From NCBI GenBank assembly GCA_011389745.1, contig JAABTQ010000025.1:1-44500 (forward strand): a DNA stretch of 44,500 bases, in the 5' to 3' direction. Source of the stretch: Desulfobacteraceae bacterium (lineage in GTDB: Bacteria > Desulfobacterota > Desulfobacteria > Desulfobacterales > SKZT01). This document shows, piece by piece, positions 7,931-16,195 of this stretch (position 1 is its first letter; each line of letters opens with the position of its first letter). A program made the position numbers and the translations under genes. The notes below the pieces were generated by a model that searched no databases, was not told where the DNA came from, and saw nothing but the letters and a program-made list of their open reading frames with translations.

Positions 7931-7971
7931 GGGCTGTTTTTAAGTTTAATGCAAAAAACAGCCCTATTTTA
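7931..7971. terminator. Intrinsic terminator between rbr and the DUF4139 operon
   Basis: GGGCTGTTTTT and AAAAAACAGCCC form a stem of eleven pairs with a 12-nt loop and T-rich sequence after it. It sits between two convergent genes, and the complementary strand also ends in a T-run, so it can serve both. Confidence 0.85.
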
Positions 7972-7981
7972 TTGCACAATG

Positions 7982-9115
7982 TTAACGGACATTTCGTCGA
8001 TGATAGCGCATGTTAAGTTCCTTTTTTTCACCTGGAGCCAAGTGGATTTCGAACTCTAATGTGCTTGAATCCTTTAATGTGTATTTCATATTGCAGTCGG
8101 CCATATCCCATTGACCGGGAATATGCTGAATCATGGTCAAAACCGCCGGCTGGTCCTTGAAGTTTTCTATTTTTGCATAAATTTTTTCATCAATGTCATG
8201 GAGCACCACCATATTGTCCTTATTTCGCCGGACATTGATATTCTTTGAATGCATCTTTTGCTGAGTAATAACAATATCCCGGCTGTCACCGATTCTGATC
8301 ATTGTATTTTCTCCGGTTGGAACATAGTCGATGGTGTCCTCACCCAAAAAAATTGTACTTTCATGCCCATCTTCCTGAAAAACCCGAACCTTGCCCTGGG
8401 GAATGGCAAATTTTCCCAAATGGTTTTCCTTAATATTTTTTAAACGATAGCTGACCGGAATTCCCACGTTGACTTCGAGCCGGGTCGGATCCCAGGGTTG
8501 AATCTGTGCGTCAAAAGTCCATAATTTCTCAATGGGAATGGCTGCCGCAGTAAATAGCAGCATTTGCTGGGTTTGTTCATGGACAGTATTTTTTTCAAAA
8601 GATTCTCCAAAATCTAAAAAAACCCGGGCTTTTTCAAAATCTTCTCCGGAAAAATTTCGCAAGATCAAATTACTTCGCAAATCAATTTGTTTTTCATCTT
8701 TATCAGCAATGGCCTTGTAGGCAATGAGACTGTCAATACCTTTTAAGAGATAAGATACCCGAACCTTTTCCTCCCATGCCTCTTCACTTGCAATTTCCCA
8801 CACAAGTGCCGATTCAGAGGGAGGATAGCTGACATTGAGAAGCTTTACGCGGTCAGGATGTGATAATATGGTCAATCGAATGGAATCCGGGTCAATACCA
8901 ACCCCTTTCCATGAAAAGTCAACCTGATTAACACCTTTTTGAAGTGTGAGCACCCGCTCTTCCTCAACCAGTGTGGCCTGTCTGTTTTCAAGCCTGATAA
9001 CGACATCTTCCCGTTCAGGTAAAGAGACCAGCTTGATGCGCGCATGGGCAGTAAGGCTGGTTAGAACTAATAGGAGTGAAATAAAACAAAACCGGAATAT
9101 TTTAAAAGCATTCAC
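7982..9115 (-). CDS. Exported DUF4139-like protein (shorter paralog)
   Basis: This 377-residue protein has an N-terminal signal peptide (hydrophobic FCFISLLLVLTSL, cleavage likely after AHA). Its mature start, RIKLVSLPEREDVVIRLEN, closely resembles the start of the gene upstream, as do VLTLQKGVNQVDFSWKG and LRNFSGEDFEKARVFLDFG. It belongs with the DUF4139/MuiA-like proteins, which have no settled function, and is probably periplasmic. The start is GTG at 9115 with AAGGAG upstream. It is the last gene of a four-gene operon, 18 bp after its paralog. Compared with the paralog it lacks the central segment of about 60 residues and the clear DUF4139 core motif, so it has diverged. Confidence 0.72.
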   Translation of the reverse strand: MNAFKIFRFCFISLLLVLTSLTAHARIKLVSLPEREDVVIRLENRQATLVEEERVLTLQKGVNQVDFSWKGVGIDPDSIRLTILSHPDRVKLLNVSYPPSESALVWEIASEEAWEEKVRVSYLLKGIDSLIAYKAIADKDEKQIDLRSNLILRNFSGEDFEKARVFLDFGESFEKNTVHEQTQQMLLFTAAAIPIEKLWTFDAQIQPWDPTRLEVNVGIPVSYRLKNIKENHLGKFAIPQGKVRVFQEDGHESTIFLGEDTIDYVPTGENTMIRIGDSRDIVITQQKMHSKNINVRRNKDNMVVLHDIDEKIYAKIENFKDQPAVLTMIQHIPGQWDMADCNMKYTLKDSSTLEFEIHLAPGEKKELNMRYHRRNVR

Positions 9116-9133
9116 TTTTTTCTCCTTTTATTT

Positions 9134-10474
9134 TCACCTGTTCTCACTTCTGGTTCCGTGATAACTGGTAAGCACATATGAAAATTCTTTCGACGTGGTA
9201 GCAGCAAGCTTCAAGGTAAATTTTATTGAATCCTTGTCGATTTTTTCAAAAGGCTGCTCATCTCTGATCAATTTCAGATCCCATGCAGCAGAAGGCATAT
9301 TTCTGTATATTTCTATTGCAACAGGGATATTCCTTGTGTTCTTTGCTTTAATGACAAAGGTCTGAACTTCATCCCATCCGCTGATATTGCCGTTTTCGAA
9401 AAAATCGTAATTTTGTGTCTCATATTTCATCAACACGGATTCGACAATAACATTTTCCACAGGTCCCAGGTTTAACTCCGCTTTTTCTCCCACCGGGATA
9501 TATTTAAAATGGGAATTCCCTTCATATGTGAGGTGATGATCTTCATCGATCGTTCTGAAAACTTTAAGCTGACCATCCGGGATAGGGGTTTTTCCCAGCT
9601 TGTGCTTCTGATCATTTCTAAATATCAGAAAACGAAAAGTGGATTGGCCGAAGCGCTCTTCTTCAAATTTGTAGAGGTTTTCGACCGGGATTTCGGAAAC
9701 GTCAAAACTGGGAAGTCTTTTGGCCCATTGGTCCGGAATCGATTCCGTGCCTTCGATGGTGTAGAGAAAATATTCCGAAAGGCTCTCCTTGGCGATTTCT
9801 TTTTTCTCCATAGCCGCGGTGGGCATCATGATTTGTGGCGCTGCTTTTTCAAAGATTCGTCTTACCCTTCCTCCTTCACCAGCATCGTCTCCCAAGACCG
9901 TTTTAGGCTCGGGTTGTCCGTAGGGAAATTGCCGGCGGGCAAGCAGGGCGATTTCATCCAGAAGGTGAATTTGGCCTACAATAAGCCGGGTTTGGGCATC
10001 ATCGTAATCTTCGCCGGAATTGTTGGAAACACGAACATAACCTTCAAGCCGCATGGCCGTTTCATCAGTGGATAATGTCCCGATATAAAATGCCCGCCAG
10101 GAAAGTCCGCTGGTCAGATAGGTAATTTCCACGAGAGCTTTGCCGCTGACCCGGCTGTCGATTTTAAAAACGCCAAGATTGTTTGCCCGGGGCGGAAATG
10201 TCAGACCAAAAATATCAACCTCCCCTGCCTTTGTTTTGGGAATCATCTCCAGGCTGGTCGGATCAATCAGGGTATTTTCCCACGAAAACTGAAGTTGATT
10301 CAGACCTTCTTTCAACGTCAGCATACGGCTTTCTCTCACCAATGTGAGATCGGCGGAGTTATAAATGGTCAGTTGCACGGTATCTCTTTCGGGCAGGGTG
10401 ACAAGGTCAATCTTGGCGTTTGCGAAACTCCATGATGCAAACACCAGAATAATTGTGAAAAACAATCGTTTCAT
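9134..10474 (-). CDS. Exported DUF4139-family protein (longer paralog)
   Basis: This 446-residue protein has a signal peptide (LFFTIILVFASWSFANA, cleavage likely before KIDLVTLPERD). The DUF4139 core is recognisable: VEITYLTSGLSWRAFYIG at about 120, MRLEGYVRVSNNSGEDY, and DAQTRLIVG. A central low-complexity segment (about 190-235) separates it from a second beta-rich part with SFDVSEIPVENLYKFEEER and IPDGQLKVFR. The family is all-beta and periplasmic or surface-associated, with no established activity. GGAGAATG precedes the ATG. It lies 16 bp after the PEP-synthase-like gene and 18 bp before its paralog, so it is co-transcribed with both. Confidence 0.8.
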   Translation of the reverse strand: MKRLFFTIILVFASWSFANAKIDLVTLPERDTVQLTIYNSADLTLVRESRMLTLKEGLNQLQFSWENTLIDPTSLEMIPKTKAGEVDIFGLTFPPRANNLGVFKIDSRVSGKALVEITYLTSGLSWRAFYIGTLSTDETAMRLEGYVRVSNNSGEDYDDAQTRLIVGQIHLLDEIALLARRQFPYGQPEPKTVLGDDAGEGGRVRRIFEKAAPQIMMPTAAMEKKEIAKESLSEYFLYTIEGTESIPDQWAKRLPSFDVSEIPVENLYKFEEERFGQSTFRFLIFRNDQKHKLGKTPIPDGQLKVFRTIDEDHHLTYEGNSHFKYIPVGEKAELNLGPVENVIVESVLMKYETQNYDFFENGNISGWDEVQTFVIKAKNTRNIPVAIEIYRNMPSAAWDLKLIRDEQPFEKIDKDSIKFTLKLAATTSKEFSYVLTSYHGTRSENR

Positions 10475-10490
10475 CAGCTTTTCATTCTCC

Positions 10491-13445
10491 TTATTTTAAG
10501 ATTACCGCATGGGATTTTTTACCATCGATTTTAATGGTTAAATTGTTGTCCAATTTCACATATTTCAGATACCGGGTTTCTTTTTCTTTTGGAAGTGATT
10601 CGAGCCAATTCCAGTCAAGAAAGTCTTTGTCGTTATCCGAAACGGTCAGGTAACTGATGCCTAAAGAGGTAATATTGTGAAAAAAATGAGATCCCTGGGA
10701 AGGATCCGCCTTGAGTTTTTCCGTGGATGCTTCCACCATGGCTCCAACACCGGCGATATCGTTCCAGCGTACCGGAATTCCAAGCCATCGATCCGCAGAA
10801 CCCCATCGACCTGGCCCGATAAGCAGATATTTGCGCTTTTCATTTAAAAGTTTCCCGTTTATTTGCCCGATTTCACCGGCAATTTCCACAGTACCGGCCG
10901 GATCAAAATCCCGGGATTTGACAAAAACAATATCGCGGATGTCCTGGTGTTTATTAAAACCTAATGCCGAAGTTGAAAAACAGAGAGCGTTTTTTTTCTC
11001 CTCTTCCGTGATTTCAATATCTGTAAATTGCCTGCAGTGGGCCATGGGTCGAATTTGAAGCAGCGACAGTTCAGGCTTTTGATTTTTTTTTGCAGGGAAG
11101 TTTAATGCAAACTCGATTTCCACCGGACTGCCCATGCCTTTACTTCCCATTTGTAAAATATCGAACAGAAGCTCCGGAAGCGGGATCGTGCCATATTTTA
11201 AGATATTGAAAAAGGTTACAATCCGGTGTCCGGAAACCGCTGTTGTGTCCCGAATCCGATTTTCATCGGGAATATATGTGCTGGAAAGTATGTCCAGGGC
11301 AGGGCAATTTTCTATATCATCCACCGATAGCTTTGCCAGTGTACCGTTTTCCATACAGAGGTTTTCCGGAAAAGCACCCAATTGGAGCGCATATAGTTGA
11401 CGTTGAGCATTTTCAAGAATGTCCTCAACTGTTGAAAACTGCGGAAGAAATTGTGGATAACGAGGGCAGAACCGAAGCGCTTTTTCTCCCTCCATCACGG
11501 TCTTGCCAAGACCCATGGCCAGGTGCACCAGGCCGTCCTGGGGCTTTAAATGTCCAATCGGATAAAAATTGTGCGATTGCGCCACCCCGGAAATGGCCGG
11601 ATAAAAATATTCTCCGTATTGCATACCGGTCAACTCCTGGAGTATCACCGCCATCTTTTCCTCTTCAAGACGGTGCATAGTGGTTTTTGCATAAGCCTTG
11701 GGGGCTTTCAGGTAGATAGATCCAAACACCAGTTTTATGGCATCAAGAAGTCTTTCGTACCGCAGCGTGACCTCGCGGGCTGTGTTGGGAAGCATATAGG
11801 TTCGATATATGCCCGCAAACGGCTCGCGCTGGGCATCTTCCAGAAGACTTGAGGATCTGACGGCTAAAGGATAGCTGGCTTTTACAATAAATTTTTTCAA
11901 ATTTTTTAAAAGCCAATCCGGAAGACGGGCTTCTGAAAATTCTTTCATCACCTGTTCATCACTGATATCCTCGGTGGCTAAATGTTTCAGTTGATTTTCC
12001 CTGATAAATTCATCAAACGCCTCGGTGGTGATGACCACGACCTTGGGAACTCGTATGATTATTTCCGGGAATTTTTCCTGAATTTCAGGTGTCCGTTTCA
12101 GAAGTGTCGACATAAACGCCAAACCGCGTGCTTTTCCACCCAATGAACCTTTACCCATCTTGCTAAAATCGGTATCCGGGTCAAAATCGGTTCCAAAATC
12201 TGTTATCACGCCTCGCTGACGCCCCCTTCGGCGTTCATGCACACATTGAATCAGAAAATCTTTAATGTCTTCGGGACGTCTAAAATCTGTCGCCCTTATG
12301 GTCTTTAACTTTGAAGCCAGCTTGATTTCCGAGCGGGCCATCAGCCAGCTTGAAAACTGGTTTCGAGTGGCATGATAATAGATGGATTCCACAGGGATTT
12401 TGGGAAGAATTTCTTCCATTGACCGCAAGTTGAAAGCTCTTCCGATTTCAGAACCATCCGGGTTGCGAAAAATGAAATCACCAAATCCCAGGTACTGAAT
12501 AAAAAAATCGCCGATATCTTTGTGAAGGGATGTTGAGTTTTTGTTCAAAAAAATCGCCGGAATTTTTACGGCCATCTCACGATTACTTTCCTCGGAGCTT
12601 AACAGCAAAAGCGGTAAAAACGGATCTTTTTCATGTATGGTTTTTAGAAAGGAGAGGCCTGCCTGGTTGTCAACGTGTCCGTTTCGGGGAAACCGGACAT
12701 CTGAAAATATACTTAAAATATAGGGTTTGAAAGTATTATAGAGCTTTTCAGCCTCTTCATAATTTTCGGCAACAAGAATTTTGGGACGTGCACGCATTCT
12801 TAACATCCGATGCTCGGCGTTGATTGAGTCCTCGATAACTGCCTGGGTTTGAATGACAATTTGTCTGTAAAGCAAAGGCAGAATTGAGGAAAGATATCTC
12901 GGTGAGTCTTCCACCATAATGATCACACGAACCCATGCCCTTTCGGTGTCAAATCGGATATTCATCCGATCTTCGACATTTTTAATGAGTGCCAGAAGAA
13001 GATCCGTATTTCCAAACCAAACATACATTTTATCGATTACGCTTCTATCACTGTATTTAGGATCTAAAAGCAGACCGCTGGTGTTAAGAACCAGAAGAAA
13101 AAAAGGAAGATCAGGGTATTTTTCCTTAATTTTACGACCGAATTCCAGCGGTTCGATATCATCCATACGGGGCATGGAAATAACCAGATCAAAATCTTTT
13201 TTTGAAAGGGCTTCCAGGGCTTCTCTGGAGTTTGATACCCATGTCAGCATAGGTGGACTAGACAGGTTCAACCCTCTGTATTCATGGATAATTCTTTCCA
13301 CCAGGCGACCATCTTCTTCCATGATAAAAGCGTCATAAGGACTGGATACCAGCAGAATCTCGTTAACCTTATGGGCCATGAGCTGATGAAAAATTTTAAA
13401 GGAAAGCTCAAAATCATCCATATTGATTTCGCATGGCATATTCAT
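10491..13445 (-). CDS. Receiver-domain / PEP-pyruvate-dikinase-like ATP-binding fusion protein
   Basis: This 984-residue cytoplasmic protein has four parts. Residues about 28-165 are receiver-like but read DLVISMPRM where a phosphorylatable Asp would be expected. Residues about 170-320 are a second receiver region with acidic E179/D180, D249 in SIFSDVRFP, S283/S284 and K302. Residues about 430-801 are a PEP/pyruvate-dikinase N-terminal (ATP-grasp) domain: GSLGGKARGLAF, LAVRSSSLLEDAQREPFAG, ISGVAQS, AMGLGKTVMEG and closing LLQIRPM. Residues about 840-984 are a C-terminal region with LLIGPGRWGS and DPSQGSHFFHNITS. The phosphohistidine swivel domain and PEP-binding barrel of PpsA are absent, so it cannot be a complete PEP synthase. 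GAGG precedes the ATG. Its function is unknown; it may be a regulated phosphotransferase half. Confidence 0.82.
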   Translation of the reverse strand: MNMPCEINMDDFELSFKIFHQLMAHKVNEILLVSSPYDAFIMEEDGRLVERIIHEYRGLNLSSPPMLTWVSNSREALEALSKKDFDLVISMPRMDDIEPLEFGRKIKEKYPDLPFFLLVLNTSGLLLDPKYSDRSVIDKMYVWFGNTDLLLALIKNVEDRMNIRFDTERAWVRVIIMVEDSPRYLSSILPLLYRQIVIQTQAVIEDSINAEHRMLRMRARPKILVAENYEEAEKLYNTFKPYILSIFSDVRFPRNGHVDNQAGLSFLKTIHEKDPFLPLLLLSSEESNREMAVKIPAIFLNKNSTSLHKDIGDFFIQYLGFGDFIFRNPDGSEIGRAFNLRSMEEILPKIPVESIYYHATRNQFSSWLMARSEIKLASKLKTIRATDFRRPEDIKDFLIQCVHERRRGRQRGVITDFGTDFDPDTDFSKMGKGSLGGKARGLAFMSTLLKRTPEIQEKFPEIIIRVPKVVVITTEAFDEFIRENQLKHLATEDISDEQVMKEFSEARLPDWLLKNLKKFIVKASYPLAVRSSSLLEDAQREPFAGIYRTYMLPNTAREVTLRYERLLDAIKLVFGSIYLKAPKAYAKTTMHRLEEEKMAVILQELTGMQYGEYFYPAISGVAQSHNFYPIGHLKPQDGLVHLAMGLGKTVMEGEKALRFCPRYPQFLPQFSTVEDILENAQRQLYALQLGAFPENLCMENGTLAKLSVDDIENCPALDILSSTYIPDENRIRDTTAVSGHRIVTFFNILKYGTIPLPELLFDILQMGSKGMGSPVEIEFALNFPAKKNQKPELSLLQIRPMAHCRQFTDIEITEEEKKNALCFSTSALGFNKHQDIRDIVFVKSRDFDPAGTVEIAGEIGQINGKLLNEKRKYLLIGPGRWGSADRWLGIPVRWNDIAGVGAMVEASTEKLKADPSQGSHFFHNITSLGISYLTVSDNDKDFLDWNWLESLPKEKETRYLKYVKLDNNLTIKIDGKKSHAVILK

Positions 13446-13487
13446 AAACAGCCTCGTCAGCGAATTATAAATGGTTATCGGTATTTT

Positions 13488-13916
13488 TCATAAAATTTTT
13501 ATTTCATCCCCGCAGCGAATGGTTCCTTCCTCCAAAACCCGGGCAAAAACTCCCTCCCGGGGCATAATGCAGTCGCCGGCTTTGTAGTAGATGGCACACT
13601 TGGTGTGGCATTCCTTTCCGATTTGAGTTACCTCGACCAGAACCGTATCTCCCAGCCGTACCCGGGAGCCTATCGGAAGTGTTTTCCAGTCGATACCAGT
13701 GGTGGCGATATTTTCCGCAAAATCCCCAAAGGTCACATCAAGTCCCTGCTCCCTGGACTTTTCGATGCTTTCCGAAGCCAGGAAACTCACCTGGCGGTGC
13801 CATTTGCCGGCATGAGCATCGCCCACAAGGCCGTGGTCCCTGGACACAAATACCTCATCAACCGGTGTCTTGCGGGTTCCCTTTTTTTTGCTGACAGCGA
13901 TGGATACGATCTTCAT
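13488..13916 (-). CDS. MOSC-domain protein
   Basis: This 142-residue protein consists of a single MOSC domain, the beta-barrel found at the C-terminus of molybdenum-cofactor sulfurases and in stand-alone molybdopterin-linked proteins. Typical features are VSRDHGLVGDAHAGKWHRQVS near residue 25-45, FAENIATTGIDW, and GKECHTKCAIY with the conserved Cys, followed by GDCIMPREGVFARV. The length is normal for the stand-alone form. It may carry sulfur or sulfide to a molybdenum or tungsten enzyme; this is inferred from the family. It precedes the receiver/PEP-synthase-like gene by 42 bp on the same strand and may start that operon. A mobile-element copy lies about 100 bp upstream of its start. Confidence 0.85.
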   Translation of the reverse strand: MKIVSIAVSKKKGTRKTPVDEVFVSRDHGLVGDAHAGKWHRQVSFLASESIEKSREQGLDVTFGDFAENIATTGIDWKTLPIGSRVRLGDTVLVEVTQIGKECHTKCAIYYKAGDCIMPREGVFARVLEEGTIRCGDEIKIL

Positions 13917-14009
13917 TCTGCATTTCCTTTTCGGTTTGGCGTTATCAACAAAGCTAATATATGTCCTGCATTGAGATTATCAAACTCAAATGAAATGATA
14001 AAATTATTC

Positions 14010-14246
14010 ATTTCAATTGAATGTAACCTGTTTATGTGAAAAGACTTGTGCTCAATTGTAGGTGCGAATTCATTCGCACAATGTGAACCCCGTTGTCCAT
14101 TATAGAGTCTATGCCCGTTCCCCCAGGAAAAAAGTTGCTGGAGCCTCTAAGGAATTTTCTGTAAATCCGTGCCGGATTTTAAGTGCGAATGAATTCGCAC
14201 CTACAGAAAAATCGGATTTCACTCAAACAGGTTACTCATTTCAATT
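14010..14246 (+). mobile_element. MITE-like element copy 1 (complete) with 9-bp target duplication
   Basis: The element spans 14019-14237 (219 bp), flanked by the direct repeat ATTTCAATT at 14010-14018 and 14238-14246. Its ends are inverted copies based on GTAACCTGTTTGTGTGAAA. Inside, each end has a hairpin of GTGCGAAT/ATTCGCAC arms beside GTAG: 14058-14079 on plus and 14183-14204 inverted. There is no open frame of note, so any transposase must be supplied from elsewhere. Other copies are at 15846, 25671 and 38829. Confidence 0.9.
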
Positions 14247-14264
14247 AGACACGGATTGAAGCCT

Positions 14265-14391
14265 AAGTAACTCCTCACAGGTCCCCCTTTGAAAAAGGGG
14301 GATTTAGGGGGATTTTTAAAACGGCATCAGCTTGTCAAATCCCCCCCGGCCCCCCTTTTTCAAAGGGGTGAGCAGTTACTTGTCGGTTTGG
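14265..14391. repeat. C-rich palindromic repeat, most complete copy
   Basis: The ends are inverted: AAGTAACTCCTCAC at 14265-14278 and GTGAGCAGTTACTT at 14368-14381. Inside, CCCCCTTTGAAAAAGGGGG forms a hairpin, and a complementary C-rich arm follows, so the whole unit can fold on itself. Homology with the copy at the start of the window runs on to GGTTTG at 14391. Partial copies are at 1-80 and 7283-7330. It is probably a non-autonomous repeat; no target duplication was found. Confidence 0.8.
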
Positions 14392-14474
14392 GCTCGGAGC
14401 GTCGAGTGGGACGCTTCTAAGTCTATGTCGTATATATATCTATATACAATACGTCAATTTTCCAGGAGGTAACT

Positions 14475-14795
14475 ATGAATACCAAACTGACACTGCGGAT
14501 GGATAATGACTTAATTGAATCAGCAAAAGAACACTCTGCAAAAACAGGTAAATCCGTTTCGCGTTTCGTCTCAGATTTATTTGAAATTATAAAAAATGAA
14601 TAACTAAAAAAGGAATGTCCACTTACGCCAACGGTGAGAACTCTTAAGGGAGTTCTTAAGGGAAAGCTGGTAGATGAGAAAGAATATCATAAATATTTAG
14701 AAGAAAAATATTTCGGTAAAGCCCAATATCCTGCGATAATCGCAACAACTAAAAATGTTTATGCCTTTCCAACCCTATCGATTACCTCCTTTTAA
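14475..14795 (+). pseudogene. DUF6364-family antitoxin-like gene with an in-frame stop
   Basis: From the ATG at 14475, with AGGAGG 5 nt upstream, the frame gives MNTKLTLRMDNDLIESAKEH and then KTGKSVSRFVSDLFEIIKNE, a ribbon-helix-helix start typical of DUF6364 proteins, which are usually toxin-antitoxin antitoxins. A TAA at 14601 stops it after 42 residues. The same frame goes on with PLTPTVRTLKGVLKG and EKEYHKYLEEKY, the conserved C-terminal half of the family, to 14795. The intact protein would be about 80-90 residues, and the last 26 residues after EEKYF do not fit. No PIN-type toxin gene was found downstream. It is read as a decayed orphan antitoxin; a short 42-residue product is possible. 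Confidence 0.6.
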
Positions 14796-15188
14796 AACCT
14801 TAATTATAAACAAGTGTTAAACCCGGGAGTGATTCTGACAGAAGTTACCTGCTTAAAGACATGCTCTGGTTTTCATCCTGAGCGTTTCCCGGACACTCGC
14901 CATAGCGTGCCCGGGATTGCTGTTTTTCCGTTAAGGACATTGACTTTCTCTCGGTTTCCGAAGCTTATCCTTTTATCACACCGGCCTGTCGGCTACACTT
15001 TGACCGGATGGGATTTTCTTAATCCAATGCCAGGCTCTGCCTCGCAAAAAGGAAAAGATGATTTTTATCATCCGAGCACCCATAGGTAACAGTACCGACT
15101 TTTCATGACCTTTCACTCTATCCTAATCGGTTTAAGGTTAACTGGAAAAACCTTCTGTGTTAATTTAAAAGGTTTTTCAATTATCCTT
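14796..15188. other. Intergenic stretch with no recognisable gene
   Basis: About 390 bp between the DUF6364 remnant and the CsbD gene. A 91-codon open frame at 14814-15089 has no ribosome site and no recognisable family features. I see no repeat or RNA gene here. Confidence 0.5.
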
Positions 15189-15386
15189 TTACATTTTTTT
15201 GAAATATTCATCGGCTTCTTTTTCGGCTTCTTCTTTATTTTTACCGTATTTTTCCTGAATTTTGCCTACCAGCCGATCGCGACTTCCTTCAATATAATCC
15301 ATATCATCGTCTGTTAACTTACCCCATTGTTGTTTAACTTTGCCTTTAAATTGCTTCCAATTTCCTTCAATTTGATCCCAATTCAT
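15189..15386 (-). CDS. CsbD-family stress protein (copy A)
   Basis: This 65-residue highly charged protein of the CsbD family is a small general-stress protein of unknown mechanism. It starts with the family hallmark MNWDQIEGNWKQFKGK and continues KQQWGKLTDDDMDYIEG, then RDRLVGKIQEKYG and a Glu/Lys-rich end. The length is typical (about 60-70). AGGAGG lies 6 nt before the ATG. It stands alone on the minus strand in a repeat-rich region. A paralog with the same layout lies at 36578. Confidence 0.92.
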   Translation of the reverse strand: MNWDQIEGNWKQFKGKVKQQWGKLTDDDMDYIEGSRDRLVGKIQEKYGKNKEEAEKEADEYFKKM

Positions 15387-15480
15387 AATTACCTCCTTAT
15401 ATAATATGATAGATAAAATATGACAGCCTTAATTTTTCATCATACTGACATCAACTATTATGATATCAGTTTTTTTGTCT

Positions 15481-15577
15481 CGTCATTCCGGCGAAGGCCG
15501 GAATCCAGTTAAATTGCATCAGTGAATTCAAGCTGTGAGTTTTCTGAATGCCGGATCAAGTCCGGCATGACGGAGAA
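15481..15577. repeat. Paired GTCATTCCGG-type palindromic repeats
   Basis: GTCATTCCGGCGAAGGCCGG at 15482-15501 forms a hairpin (CCGGC/GCCGG). A facing diverged unit, GCCGGATCAAGTCCGGCATG, lies at 15550-15569 and ends in GACGG. The same type recurs at 28119-28190. The rest of 15387-15845 holds no gene that I can support. Confidence 0.75.
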
Positions 15578-15836
15578 CTGTGGGCTGTCAAAGTTCCAGA
15601 ATACTAAGCAGCTTACATCTCAATTTATCTAAAATATAAATCGTGAAATACAAAAAAAAATAAGGTAAATAGTGTATTCACCTCATAAAATAACGGCATT
15701 ATTGGAACATGGAATCATTGAAAAGTGGTAGTGAATAAGGTGCATAACCTAAAGGTCGAAAGATGTGACAACATTAACGGGAAAACTTCTTAACACCTCT
15801 GGGTACCGGCATTGATCGATCATAGTGCATGCCGGG

Positions 15837-16077
15837 AAATCAGACGAGTGTAACCTGTTGTGTGAAAAGACTTGTACTCAATTGTAGGTGCGAATTCATT
15901 CGCACAATGTGAACCCCGTTGTCCATTATACAGTCTATGCCCGTTGGCCCAGGAAAAAAGTTGCTGGGGGCCTCTAAGGAATTTTCTATAAATCAAAGTG
16001 CCGGATTTTAAGTGCGAATGAATTCGCACCTACAAAAAAATCGGATTTCACACAAACAGGTTACACTCAAATCAGAT
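15837..16077 (+). mobile_element. MITE-like element copy 2 (complete)
   Basis: The element spans 15846-16068 (223 bp), in the same orientation as copy 1. The flanks are AAATCAGAC at 15837-15845 and AAATCAGAT at 16069-16077, a 9-bp duplication with one change. The right inverted end reads GAGTGTAACCTGTTTGTGTG on the minus strand; the left end has lost one T. Both REP-like hairpins are present. It lies about 130 bp upstream of the AsmA-like start. Confidence 0.9.
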
Positions 16078-16195
16078 TATGCGTATACTTTTTTTGGTCC
16101 TGCTTGCTTTTTTAAAATAATCCATCATATTGTTGAAAGAGATATTCATTGGATAAAAAGCAATGTTACGAAAAAACAAAAGGGAACGTCAAAAG

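Noticed and set aside
7982-13916. Considered a defence or phage-related island
   Set aside because: No nuclease, methylase, integrase or structural phage gene is present; the genes look like housekeeping or signalling.
14814-15089. 91-codon open frame
   Set aside because: It has no ribosome site, no recognisable motif and unusual composition; probably chance.
16163-16195. Upstream start of the AsmA-like gene
   Set aside because: The extra residues RKNKRERQ add no family match; the ATG at 16196 gives a typical N-terminus, though the longer form is not excluded.
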